Assembly: GCA_016748015.1 (NCBI GenBank)
Contig: JAAOMT010000529.1
Span: 255,569-319,568, forward strand
Origin: Geosiphon pyriformis
Lineage: Eukaryota; Glomeromycota; Glomeromycetes; Archaeosporales; Geosiphonaceae
Length of the DNA: 64,000 bases
Reading direction: 5' to 3'
Below the pieces are notes generated by a model. That model had not been told where the DNA came from and ran no database searches. It saw nothing but the letters and a program-made list of their open reading frames with translations. Made by a program: the position numbers and the translations under genes. Positions 13,401 through 24,330 of the stretch are shown here, one piece after another (within the stretch, counting starts at the first letter, position 1; every line of letters begins with the position of its first letter).

Positions 13401-16400
13401 TTCTTTTTCAACTAACATGGGATTAATTGATTTCGCTGACTTGGAAATTAGTAGAGCACGCCCACGCAAATCTTGCAATTCACTAAGACTATATTCGGTC
13501 ACTTTCACTTTGGAGCGGTATGCCAATGATACGGTACATTTATATTCGTTTGGAGGACGTTTAAAGGTATAAGTTCCAATTGTGACTGCATTTTTGATGC
13601 GCTCTTTGGTCACCTCGCCACGGTTTGAAATATTTTTGTACATATTTTGTAATGCGAGATTATGTGCATTACATAGCGCAATTTTTGTTGAAAGAGATGA
13701 ATTTTTCACAAAGACTGAATTCAATTCCCTCACAAAATCATCAAATTTTGAAGTTCCTAAATAATATTATAAAATTGCAAATGAATTAAGTAGACCAGAA
13801 AGTTCAATAGAAAGGCTAAAACACTGAAATTACTTGATACCTGCAAAACCCATCACTGGCAGAAGGAACTGTTTGACTTCAATTAAAGACGATACTGTGT
13901 CTTCTTGGATTAATCTCTCGTCCGAATGGTCATCAACCCCATTAATCAGATTTTTAATATCATGTTCAGCGACAGATCGTAAAAAGCCAAGGAATTCACC
14001 GGAAATTGAAAGTTCCTTAATCAACAACCAACAATCCGGATTTACATCACGAAAACAAGATTTGAGTTTTCGCCAAATCTCTGATAATTGTCCTAGTAAC
14101 ATTTCCTCGCTGTTGAGATCATTTGAGAGCGAGAGCAGCCAGCTTTTTGAAGTAACAGTTACCTCAAAAATTTCGGCTGTTATTTGTCTAATTTATTCAA
14201 AGGTCGTAAGACATAAAAATTATGAAAAATAATAATTAATACTTGTTTAATAAGAAACTTACAATTGGTCAAGCTGCTCAATCCAAGTTGGAATCATGGA
14301 GAGATAGCTAACTACATCTTCCAAGTCCTTTGTTACACGCCACGTCATACCAGATGTCATTAATTGCAGTTCTGTTTTAACGTCATTAACATTAACATTT
14401 CTCCAGAGTAAGAGGGCCTTAGAGCATTTGAGCATTCTCCAATTGGCATATTGACTACGTAATTTATTATATTGTTCAAATGTGGTTGGCAAAACCTCTT
14501 GTGCCAGTTTCAAGACGGATAACTTTTCGGGCTCTTGATTCAAGCAATCCTCGAAAACATTTGCAAAGGTTTTTGATTTGACATAAATATTTGAACGTTT
14601 TGCGATCTCCAAAATAGGTTGATGAAACATCCAATAATCTAAAACAAGTTTAAATTAATTAATTTAGGCTTTCCATTTTTGTAGGAATTAATTTTACTAA
14701 CCAGGCAATAGAGCCTCATTCAAGGTGGTTTTGTCAAATAATTTCATACGCTGACGAACATCCTCAATATACTCTTGAGCATCAATTAATTTAGGACCGC
14801 TACAAAAGCGAGTATAAAATTCGTTCAAATACTTAACCTTTTGTTCATATATTTTGCACTCATCACGAAGTATTTGAAGCCTTTTGTTAGTAATATTAAA
14901 AGCAATGGTATGAGATGATTGACGTCCAGCTTCAAAATAACGAATCAGCTGATCATTCGAATATTTTATCAAAGTTTGGAGCATGCTTATTTGTATAGTG
15001 TTTTTTTCGATCATCTCTGCTAACTGAATGACAGCATGACGAACACTTTCTACATGACAATGAGCGCCTAACCGATTCACCGAGCCTGAAGCCATTAAGA
15101 TGGTAGCCCAAAAGTCGGAGCTCGAGAGCAAATTGACATGAAAGACATTTAAAATGATGCCGGTGCCCGATTTCGGAGAATGAGCTTGCAAACGAGTCAT
15201 GATATAAAATAAAATTTCCTCGCATAATCTAAAAAATAGTAGAGGATTCACACAATTTACAACATATTTTATCGAGTATCAATCATTGCTTATTACTAAA
15301 AATAGCACTTACTTATTTGGAACGATCAGCTGGCTTTCATTATTGCTGCAGCCACATATATTCCTTATATATACCATGAGTTTTTTATCAGTATATTTAA
15401 CAAATTCTAGACGCTTTTTCAATATTTCTTCAAAGCATTTAGAAACCTCAGCTCTCAATTTTTGACCAATCAACGACGTTGATTTGAACAAGAGCTCATC
15501 AGAGAAAATCTCTACTCGTTCAAGAGCAATTTGGTACAATTCGTTGAAAAGTGTTTTGCTTTTGACGATGACCGGGTAAATGTTCGAGAGTTGCAAAAAT
15601 ATATGAAATACAATGTTGAAGTTTTCTTTTTTACGATCATTGCGACTGCAAATGTGCCCAATTATTTGTCGATACCATTGAAGACAAATGGGGTGAGCTT
15701 TTTTGGAGATTTTTTGGAGATTTTTTGAGGATTCGAAAAAGGAACTCAATAATTGGGGAAAGATTTCCAACAGATCTGGGACCTCGGATGTAGAAACAAT
15801 GTCCAAAGATTGCATAGAATCCTCTGGAGTCCAATAAAGCCTTCTTTCATCAAGGAGCACTAAGATACACTGAATATTCTGTGAAGTCCAATTGAATTTC
15901 TGAGAACTCCGGTTTAAAAATTCCATAACTTTAGAACGAAATTTTGACGCTAAAAACTTTTGGACGTCTTCTGGGATTTCTTCAAGACGATTAAGTAAAA
16001 TTATAGCATCATCAGCGGTGGTTAGATGCAAAAAATGATTACCCACGTGAACGTGAATTTGGCCAAAAAGAAAAGAGTCTGTTCTGGCTTTGTCATTAAG
16101 GATATCTTTCCATAAAAAGGTCATTAAATCGATGCTAGTCGTTAAAGAAATCAAGGACTGATGTTGAAGTAAAATATAAATAGATGTGTTAAATGGTTAT
16201 CATTTTACAGGTTTGCAAAAATATAAAAATCGAACCTTAAAGATCTTTGAATAGAGAGATGGCGATGAAATCTTGTCGATGGCAGGTTTGACGATTTGAG
16301 ATAATGAAGTTTTGAGACGTCTCAGGGTTTCCCCTTCATATTTCCAATTTTGAACAAGTTTCAAAAATTTATATTCGGGATCGATTTCTGGAGCTGCAAT

Positions 16401-18386
16401 AAATGCTTTCATCCATTCAAACTCGGTGGATATTGACGAGTTTTGTTGAACTAAGGCTGAAATTACTGGCAAGAGCAATTTTAAAGTATTTGAAGGAAGA
16501 TTTCCAGACTGAATGACATCAAGGCCTTCCAGCAAAGGTACAGAAGGAAATGAGTCGTGGAGGCGATAAGTAGTCAAACTCTTTTTGCGTTCCTGTTCCA
16601 TCACATAACCTAAAAGAACATACAAGAATATTTTCTGGTGGTCGTGTATCTCATCTTCTAGCAAACAGTCTTTAATGAAATTGATATTTGTCACAGCTGT
16701 AATCTGGGATGGGTACGCTTTTCGTAAGGCTTGATATTCCATAATTTTGTCCTTTGTATTTTTCCCATCCAATGATTGGTAGATATCACAAACAAAATGC
16801 CATTCATTGAAATTTTTTATCCAAAGATTTGCATTATTACTCCATATGTCGTAATGAATTTCCTCCATTTTTAACTCCCGATTCTGTTGTGCTGTATAAC
16901 CTTCAAAGAGGGTGTCATTTGGCCACCTTTTAAAAGGAATTCTTTCCGAAATAGTTGGTGAAGGATTCCAAATTCCATACTTGTAATGGATTCTTAGTGT
17001 TGAGGTGAATGAAGACATTGGAATCTTCACTGGATCTGAACTCCAATAACTTGCGTTACTGCTCCATTTATAAAGTTTAACTTTGGGTATTTTCCATTCA
17101 CCGAGTTCCGGGATGCTGCCGAGAACAACAGGTTTCCAGTGACTGGGCATATTCGTTGGGAGATGAACCCGAAATGAAATCAGCTTGAACTCTTCCAAAC
17201 TTGGTGATTCTTTTTTCTCGCGAATATTGTCCATAGAATCCTCATTTCGCTGATTTTCCCATATATTTTGATGAGCATCTTGCTTTTTATTCGTAGTAGA
17301 AGGCGAATCAAAATTTTGATTCGCCGCAGTGACTTGTTTGTAATTTGGATTTTTCGTTTTTGCATTATTTTCACTGTGAGAAAAGGCCGAATTTGTTGCT
17401 TCGTCGAGAGTTTTACCAAGATCGGAACCTTGTGTTATTGGAGGCAAAGTATTAGCACTTGAAGTTTGTGAAGAGGGTGAAGATCCATTGTCGGCAATTT
17501 CAGGAGATTCTTCGGATTTTGTTTCCTTCTTTTTCTTTTTCGTTTCTGCATTTTTTTCACTGTGAGAAAAGGCCAAATTTGTTGCTTCACTGAAAGTTTT
17601 ACTAAAATCGGAAACTTGTGTTATTGGAGGCAAAGTATTAGCACTTGAAGTTTGTGAAAAGGGTGAAGATCCGTTGTCGGCAATTTCAGGAGATTCTTCG
17701 GATTTTGTTTCCTTCTTTTTCTTTTTCGTTTCTGCATTTTTTTCACTGTGAGAAAAGGCCAAATTTGTTGCTTCACTGAAAGTTTTACTAAAATCGGAAA
17801 CTTGTGTTATTGGAGGCAAAGTATTAGTACTTGAAGTTTGTGAAGAGGGTGAAGATCCGTTGTCGGCAATTTCAGGAGATTCTTCGGATTTTGTTTTCTT
17901 TTTCTTTTTCTTTTCTGCATTATTTTCACTGTGAGAAAAGGCCAAATTTGTTGCTTCGTCGAAAGTTTTACCAAGATCGGAACCTTGTGTTATTGGAGGC
18001 AAAGTATTACCACTTGAGGTTTGTGCAGAGGGTGAAGATCCATTGTCGGCAATTTCAGGAGATTCTTCGGATTTTGGTTTCTTTTTTTTTCCCTCACTAC
18101 TGTTGGGTAATGAACCTTCATCTTGGTCGGATCTGCCTAGATGTGCAAATAATTATTCAGAGAAGATAGAATTTCAGTATTAACTCATACTTTGATATTT
18201 ATTTATCCATTGGCCAGGAATTTATGTTATAATCTCGTTTAAAGTACCAATAAAATCAGAGTTGACTTGATTAACGGTGCTTCTCAAAGTTTCAGAGTCT
18301 TCTGGGCTGCGGCTTCCACTTTTATCTAGTTGGATAGTAAAGTTGGTAGGGAGCTTTTGATCTTTGGGTTCACTATCACTACTCAT
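1482..18386 (-). CDS. RNF213-like: Giant RNF213/mysterin-like AAA+ protein with CBM20 and RZ finger, RING-less
   Basis: Exons 5'-3': 18386-18248, 18136-16236, 16157-15313, 15228-14702, 14638-14263, 14187-13841, 13756-13201, 13132-12618, 12518-11463, 11381-11023, 10945-10686, 10609-10345, 10263-10078, 9992-9742, 9664-9580, 9503-9368, 9270-8950, 8881-8828, 8755-8651, 8577-8423, 8354-8286, 8197-8143, 8066-8028, 7918-7524, 7424-6679, 6593-4044, 3964-1678, 1607-1482. They sum to 14,706 nt, an unbroken 4,901-aa frame; human RNF213 is about 5,200 aa. Seen: Lys/Ser-rich tandem repeats, CBM20 (about residues 362-470, VLGSIPELGEW), a first AAA Walker A (GEAGCGKT, about 2201) with Walker B (WLFFDEIN, 2253), a second Walker A (GAPGSSKS, 2524) with Walker B (VVLLDEVG, about 2602), NWRLDNSKSSRA downstream, and an RZ finger with C4101, C4103, C4112, C4124 and C4127. 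Family knowledge: RNF213 is a dynein-like AAA+ ubiquitin ligase whose RZ finger can carry the ligase function. No RING Cys/His array lies between about 3250 and 4098. The exact 5' end and the smallest exons are the least certain. Confidence 0.93.
9993..10077 (-). other. Predicted GC-AG intron in the RNF213-like gene
   Basis: The conserved LCYQAR segment is only kept in frame if splicing uses CAG|GCATGT at 10078/10077 and TAG|GCC at 9993/9992. The alternative GT donors nearby put the next exon (9992-9742, Walker A of the second ATPase) out of frame. GC donors are a known minority class with a strong CAG upstream, as here. Confidence 0.7.
17390..18090 (-). repeat. Four tandem 61-62 codon repeats in the RNF213-like gene
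   Basis: The same block recurs with spacings of 186, 186 and 183 bp, anchored on the plus-strand string gattcttcgg at 17506, 17692, 17878 and 18061. Each unit encodes a Lys-rich run, SEESPEIADNGSSP, a Ser/Thr stretch, LPPITQ and EATNLAFSHSE. Units are nearly identical at DNA level, which suggests recent expansion or homogenisation. They sit N-terminal to the CBM20 domain and look disordered and charged. Length probably varies between isolates. Confidence 0.93.
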
Positions 18387-18550
18387 AATTAGTTTTTCAA
18401 TAATTTAAGGACTTTGGACTTTTACTTCAGGCTCACCCTTTGCGTTTTTTGGTGAGCAAGGAAACGCAGTAATATCCACCCACAATTTTGAACAGGACCC
18501 ATTATTAAAAAGATCAAACGCCACCTGATAATCAATTTAATCAATCAACC
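18387..18550. promoter_or_regulatory. Putative bidirectional promoter with two interleaved inverted repeats
   Basis: The spacer separates the minus-strand RNF213-like start codon (18386-18384) from the plus-strand UBL-TerD gene. It contains GCTCACC at 18431-18437 facing GGTGAGC at 18451-18457, and TGCGTTT at 18441-18447 facing AAACGCA at 18462-18468. The two inverted repeats overlap, so they cannot both form hairpins at once. They could be a binding site for a dimeric factor acting on both genes. Function is inferred from position only. Confidence 0.4.
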
Positions 18551-18995
18551 ATGCATTTCTTTGTTGGCAAACAAAATCCCATTGTTAAAAGAAAAACTTT
18601 AAATCCTGTTTTCTGGTAATATTTGTCCAAGGGAGTTTTGGCTCTCTTTGTTGGAGGGAAGGAACTTACCAAAATAAGATTAATTGATGCATGCACGAAT
18701 TTTTGTGATCGACATAACTGAAAAGTTTAGCATAGCTATTGATTAAAAGCATTTGCAAAAAGTCTTGCCAAAAAAATTTCGTACTTTTTTGATTTGAATT
18801 TTTTGAATCATGATATGCTCAGAGTGCCAAATCGACAAGCTATCAAATGAATACCCAACATCTATAACTATAAATTGTGAACATATTTCATCATTATGTT
18901 TACGGGTAAAACATAAATAGTTGTTCATATTAAAAAATCTTTGATTATTTGAAATAATTTCGACTTTGTTTAGTGCCTTCTTTCCGAACTTGCAG

Positions 18996-19206
18996 CCCAA
19001 AAAAGTGAACCAAATGAAGACCGTGAATTACCTTTCTTCTCCGCGTCTTCCTCCTCGTCCTCCTCTTCCTCCTCTTCCTCTCATTCAACTCCTGAACCCA
19101 CAGAATACTCTAAATTTCATTGCCCTGAATGTGAGGTCCCAATGACCATCGAGGAAGTTCAATACCTTTTTTCTGTATGGGAAAACGCTCTTTTCAAGCT
19201 TAATAT

Positions 19207-19246
<40 letters not shown>

Positions 19247-20334
19247 AATAATGATGATAATGATGATAAACCAGATATTAATTCAAATGAAAATGGGGAA
19301 GGAACTATTGCTGGAGGACAATTTTATGTGGTTATGTTAAACGGTCATAAGATTGCATTAGATGTAGACAGAGTTCCTTCAATAATTGCCTTAAGGGGAC
19401 AAATTCAAAATCGGCTTGGAATCCCAACATCAAAACAAAAGTTACTTTTCAATCGGAAAGAATTACTTGTAAGCTTTTATATTTGCCAGAATTTTTATTG
19501 ATTTTTTTTCAAGTTTAATAATACTATTAAAAAAATTAAAGGATACACAACCTGATCGACAAGCGAGTACACTTGCTCATTATGGAATTCGTCATAATAG
19601 CAATGTACAACTTATTATAGTTTTGTATTCAATAACCAATGCTGAAACTATAAAAACATTAGTTTTTGAATTGAGTTGGGGATTTCCCATCAAGGGAGTA
19701 GACTATCTAGACGGAACATGTATGGTCTATTGTGGTGATATTCTAATACGCAAGGTAAATAAAAGTTATCGATTTATGTGAATCTCAGTTAATTATTTAC
19801 TGCAGTCATTGTCTATTTGAAGTATGACTACATGTCTGTATATTATCCAAGCTTCCCGCATATGAGACATTCTGGTGACGTTATGGACACAGCAAACAAA
19901 AGAGGTTAGAATAAAATTATGCTTAAATTCATTTTCTAAAAAATTTTTCATCGACATTATCTCGAAAAATATTAATTTTGTAATTCGATTGTGTTGGAAA
20001 AAAAGGTAGTCATCGCATCACAGCAAATCTCGATAGGCTTCCAGAAACGGTTACTCAACTTTACTTTATCCTGAGCGCATTTAATGCTGGGACTATCGGT
20101 GAATATCCTAAACCAAATTTTGAGATGTATGATGAAGCGAAACCAAACAAGCCATTGTGCACTTATACCATTCAGAATGCTGCTGAATCACAAGCGGTGA
20201 TCATGTGCTGCGTGTCACGAGCAGGAAGGGATGGTATATGGCAAGTGATAGAAGTGGGTAAATTGACGCCTGGTAATGCTAACGATTATGATCCGATAGA
20301 AATTGCTATAAGTGAATTTGGCTTGTTAGCCTAA
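18996..20334 (+). CDS. Ubiquitin-like domain fused to TerD domain (5' end unresolved)
   Basis: Exons: 18996 (or later)-19468, 19542-19754, 19823-19904, 20006-20334; all junctions are GT-AG and in frame. The protein starts with a Ser-rich stretch and a CPEC pair, then a run of about 13 Asp, then a ubiquitin-fold segment (VVMLNGHKIALDV, GIPTSKQKLLF, LAHYGI, VQLIIVL). After it comes a TerD-type domain: LVFELSWGF, VDYLDGTCMVY, HSGDVMD, LPETVTQLYFILSAF and a long C-terminal strand pattern. TerD domains in bacteria are Ca-binding stress/tellurite-resistance modules; the ubiquitin fold suggests a link to ubiquitin signalling. ATG 19142 is the first in-frame Met of this exon, but the frame is open upstream to a good acceptor (ttgcag, 18995), so at least one 5' exon is likely. 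A possible one is 18551-18615. The gene is divergent from the RNF213-like gene. Confidence 0.82.
19207..19268 (+). repeat. GAT trinucleotide microsatellite coding poly-Asp
   Basis: A run of gat/aat codons encodes about 13 consecutive Asp followed by an Asn/Asp mix, just before the ubiquitin-like domain. It is a likely length-polymorphic microsatellite and an acidic linker. Confidence 0.9.
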
Positions 20335-21107
20335 GTCATGACCTGTGAATTTTACGATCATTCGAATGGATTAAATCGATCATCAATATACAAATACTAT
20401 AAAAAGAATTAGAATATTCCTCAGGCGCCATCAAAAATTTAACCACATTCATTATATTTAAATCACTCAAGTTGTGTTTGATAGATCTCCATTAGTTGTA
20501 TAAAAGCAAAACTTGGAGAACCAGCTATAAGAAATTCATTAATTAGGTTTAAATCCAACATTTTAAACAGACTTATTAAAGTTAAAATAAAATAAAAAAT
20601 TGGCTAACATTCTGGATAATAAGCAATGTAAAATATGTTGATTAAAAAAAATTTTTGAAAGTTTGTTTTTTATTAAGTTTCAAATTTCTTTGATTAATAT
20701 TTTATTTTTATTTATTTTGCTATCTCAATTTATTTTTTATAAATATAAGTTTTTAAATTAAAAAATTTAAAAGCTTAACAAATTTCTTAATAATTTAAAA
20801 TGATTTAATTTTTATTTTTATTTATAGCATATTTTTTTAATTTTAATTTATTGTTTTTTATTAATATTATTATCATTTAAGTATAATTATTTTATCGAAT
20901 TTAAATAACAATAATTATTATTATTATTATTTAATAAATTAATTTTATTATAATCAATTAATAATTGTGTTTTAAATAATTTTATTTATTATTAAAATAA
21001 TATTTTAATAAAACTTTCAAAACTAATAATGTTGCCAAAACGCCGAGTGATAAAGAAGTGCTTTAGTTGTGGTTTTTCCTGATTAAAAAATTCGAAATTG
21101 TACGAGC
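20335..21107. other. AT-rich intergenic spacer
   Basis: This lies between the UBL-TerD stop codon and the UNG promoter. It consists of long A/T runs from about 20600 to 21010. I see no coding or RNA gene. The first 300 bp probably hold the 3' UTR of the UBL-TerD gene. Confidence 0.6.
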
Positions 21108-21156
21108 ACGCGTGATTTGGATAATATTGCAATCAAAAATTCAAACAAGAAACGCG
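21108..21156 (+). promoter_or_regulatory. Two ACGCG (MCB-like) boxes upstream of UNG
   Basis: ACGCGT at 21108-21113 and ACGCG at 21152-21156 stand out in very AT-rich DNA, 200-245 bp upstream of the UNG start codon. In yeasts ACGCG is the core of the MluI cell-cycle box bound by MBF, which drives G1/S transcription of DNA synthesis and repair genes. Occupancy in this fungus is inferred. Confidence 0.5.
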
Positions 21157-21352
21157 ACTCTTTGACTGGAAGGCGTTAAAATATTTACAAGTCGAAAGTA
21201 TATAGAAACTTCTATTCCTGAAGTTTTCAGTAGAATCTTGGATAAAAGTATTAGGATACCTAATTTAACTGGTAGTCTCACTTATTATAATTTTTAAACT
21301 TTAAAGGCTTTCACTAAAACACCTATCCAGATTTTTTCACTGCTCGATAACC

Positions 21353-22966
21353 ATGATTAAACGAAAAGGAACCCAAGTTGGTGGTGGTGACAATGAAACT
21401 TCCAAAAAAGCGAAACTCACACCGACAAAGAGTACTCAAACCTTCTTAACTAGTTGGGTGAAAACTCCAACTTCTGAAACGGATAACGCGTCTTCAGAAA
21501 ACAAAACCTCTGATATTAGTCCCGTCAAAAGCGTTGCATTAAGTTTTGAGGAGGTGACCAAAAGTTTAGCAGCTGATAAAAAAGGATTGTTAAGTTTAGA
21601 GGTTGAGACTATGAACCCTGAGTGGTTACGAGTGCTGAGCGGTGAATTGATTAAGCCTTATTTTCTTAAGGTAACATTTGAAGCTGCTAGAAAAAAGTGA
21701 CACGTGGGGGTTTTCTAGTCGAGCGGTCCGAAATCTAATATGCTTTTTATAATTTCTAGTTAAAGGAATATTTGCAAGCTGAAAAACAAAATAAGAAAGT
21801 AATATTTCCTCCCGGTAAATACAGATTCATCCAAAAGAGGATTAGATTTCTTACCAAAAATATGGTTCCCTAACAAAAATTAATCATTATTATAGAAAAG
21901 GACATTTACAGTTGGTCGCGATATACCCCGTTGTCAGGCGTCAAAGTTGTCGTTGTCGGTCAAGGTATAAACTTAGCTCGTTTTACATTGCCCATCATCT
22001 ATGTGATCTGCCTTCAAATTTCCTAATCATATTTTCAGACCCATATCATGATAATGGACAAGCCCATGGTAAGAGTGGATTCTTCAAAATTGTTTTAAGA
22101 GAACTTAATTTAATTGCATCAGTTTGAATTCCAAAAAAGGTTTATGCTTCAGTGTCCAGAATGGCATAAGAGTACCACCATCTCTCATAAATATCTATAA
22201 AGCATTGCAGCATGATATACCTACTTTTCAAGTACCTAATCATGGGTAAGTTTCAAATTTTTGCTCTAAAAAACTTAACTCACTAACAGAACATTTCTAG
22301 ACACCTTGAAAATTGGGCAAAGGAAGGGGTTTTATTGTTGAACGCATCGTTGACAGTTCAAGCTCATCAAGCGGCTAGTCATAGTGGAAAAGGCTGGGAG
22401 CAATTTACCGGTAATTTCCTTTAGTCACACATCTGGCGTTTTTGATCCTTATACTCAACCTATAATTTTTAAAATCTTTAATCTGATTTCTTCTAGACGC
22501 CATAATCCAATATCTCAACCAAAAGAAGAGTGGCCTTGTTTTTATGTTATGGGGATCACACGCCCAGAAGAAGGGGAAGAATATAAATAAGGTCAGTGAA
22601 ATCCAATTTAAGTAGTTGAATTTAGTCAATTGGAGCAAAACTAAATATTCCCGCTTTGGATCCAAGACGCGGCATTGTGTACTTCAAGCTGTACATCCAT
22701 CACCCTTATCATTCCGCCACGGATTTTTAGAATGTCGTCATTGGTCCAAAGCCAATGAATACCTGAAAAGCCAAGGCAAGGAACCTATTAATTGGAATTG
22801 CCTTGTAGAACGTGATCCGATCCAAGATCTGGACATCCCCAGCACAACGTCGAATGAAGATGAAACAGTTTCTATTGAGGATGTTTCTCGTATCACCACT
22901 ACCCTTGAGGAAAAGCCTATTGCCACTCAAGACCAAGTGTTGGATGATCCGGTTGTTTTGCCTTGA
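21353..22966 (+). CDS. UNG1: Uracil-DNA glycosylase (family 1)
   Basis: Exons: 21353-21670, 21760-21814, 21896-21964, 22039-22068, 22140-22245, 22301-22410, 22497-22591, 22667-22966. All junctions are GT-AG and give a 360-aa protein. It removes uracil from DNA to start base excision repair, in nucleus and/or mitochondria. Catalytic and binding motifs are intact: GQDPYH with D148, LLLNASLTV with uracil-binding N207, and HPSPLS with H271 in the DNA-minor-groove loop. The first about 90 residues are a basic, Ser/Thr-rich leader containing QTFLTSWV, which resembles a degenerate PCNA-interacting box. An acidic tail of about 50 residues follows the usual C-terminus. The last acceptor (ccaag, 22666) was chosen because it aligns the KKG...RHCVLQ segment without a gap. 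Confidence 0.97.
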
Positions 22967-23464
22967 ATTCATTAACGTTTTTATAATGTTTAACGTCCTC
23001 GGGATGTTTAGAAATGTAAGAATGGTAAAATTAATAGCTTTTTAATAATATAAATTCTCCAAATTAAGAAATTAGTTTGTAGATAATTCTGTTATTTTTT
23101 TCAAGGAGTGCTTATTAACCAAACATACTAATCAACAACACAATATCAACCCAAAAATTGTAATACCTATGAAATGACTTGAGATAATCTGTTATTTAAA
23201 TTGACCTAGGAAAATGAGGGAACATAAGATGCATGATACGATGGAGGCATTTATGTCGAAGAAGGTTTTTTAACGTGGGTGATTCACCGAGATAATTTGA
23301 TTATTTTTTCGGCTTTAACCCTTACTGATCGATTAGGATTAGAAGGATGTTTTTTACAAGGCTTACTCATTTTTATATAGTCAGTGATGCGTGTACTTTG
23401 TCTCTCCTGCTTGGAGAAATCAAATGATGCTTAGATATCAAGAGCAAACCTATAAACCAATTAA
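22967..23464. other. Convergent intergenic region
   Basis: Lies between the stop codons of UNG (plus) and the minus-strand IRDSPxN gene, and should hold both 3' UTRs. I see no other gene. Around 23230-23400 base composition rises slightly, but all frames are broken. Confidence 0.5.
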
Positions 23465-24330
23465 TTAATTACCCACCAAACTATCTCCAGAGTTCACTTC
23501 TGAATTATCTTCACTCGAGTTAAATGATTCCTGGTCCAAAGAATCATAGTCTTGTTCTAAACTAAATCAAACCACATTTTAATGAGTTTCGTCATATTAA
23601 AAGAAGCTATTAATATAAAAAATGATCAATCAAAAACCTATAAGCGTTCTCATTACTTTGAGCAGATACAAATTGGTTGGAAATTATCGTCTCACTTTGT
23701 GACACTCCCTTATCTAATAGTCTTGAATCCTTTTCTTTCTCCTCAAGAAATCTACCCAAAAGATTTCTCGGCTGAGCCATCGAAGGACTAACAATAAAAA
23801 AACACCTTTTAAATCTATGTACAAAATATAATTTGATTCATATTGAGATTTTGAAATTCGAGACGATATTTACCTATATGGATAATCATAGAAGTCGGAT
23901 CGAACAGGAAAACGTATTCCCCGCCTAAAAATCTTATTTCATAAATTTAGAATTACTTTGATTCCAAATATTGATTGAATACTCACGATATAAGTCCAAG
24001 ATTTTGTTTTGCTTCAAGAGCCCGGCTTCTTTGAGCCATAAGGTTACTCCGAGTTTGCAAAGTTGGTAAAACATCCGAAGAAGCTTCATCAATAAATGGA
24101 TTACAAGGGGAGTCTCGAATCATAATGACTCCAGAAGTTGATGAGGTATCAACTCCGTGAATTTCAGGAACAGTCGCAACTGAAAAAGTAGGTCTTTTCT
24201 GGTTTTTTGATAAACTATAGTCACCATCAGTTCGGGTCTTTTTAGAGAGCAGATTCTCGACGTTTTCTTGAGGCACGGTTTTGCGTTTTTGACCGCTTAG
24301 GAGACCAGCGTCAATATGATCACGATCTTT
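23465..24330 (-). CDS. Unrecognised disordered protein with IRDSPCNPF motif (5' exon unresolved)
   Basis: Four 3' exons join in frame: about 24330-23987, 23924-23874, 23787-23638 and 23561-23465 (stop at 23465). The product is polar and probably disordered. Notable short motifs are QKRK (basic), PQENVENLL, VIMIRDSPCNPFIDE, QPRNLLGRFLEEKE (resembles a destruction-box RxxL) and an acidic Ser-rich tail. I cannot assign a family. A short ATG exon at 24520-24492 with a good donor lies upstream but does not join in frame, so the start is open. The motif is shared with the gene at 24651-25004, so the two look like tandem paralogues. A cell-cycle role is only a guess from these motifs and from the neighbouring ACGCG sites. 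Confidence 0.55.

Noticed and set aside
18551-18615. Short plus-strand exon (MHFFVGKQNPIVKRKTLNPVF) resembling part of a C2 domain
   Set aside because: It has a good GTAATA donor and lies upstream of UBL-TerD, but joins the best acceptor (18995) out of frame; only a weaker acceptor at 19005 fits. The C2 resemblance is too short to claim.
18743-19000. Minus-strand 85-codon open frame
   Set aside because: No motif, AT-rich codon use, and it overlaps the probable intron and acceptor of the UBL-TerD gene.
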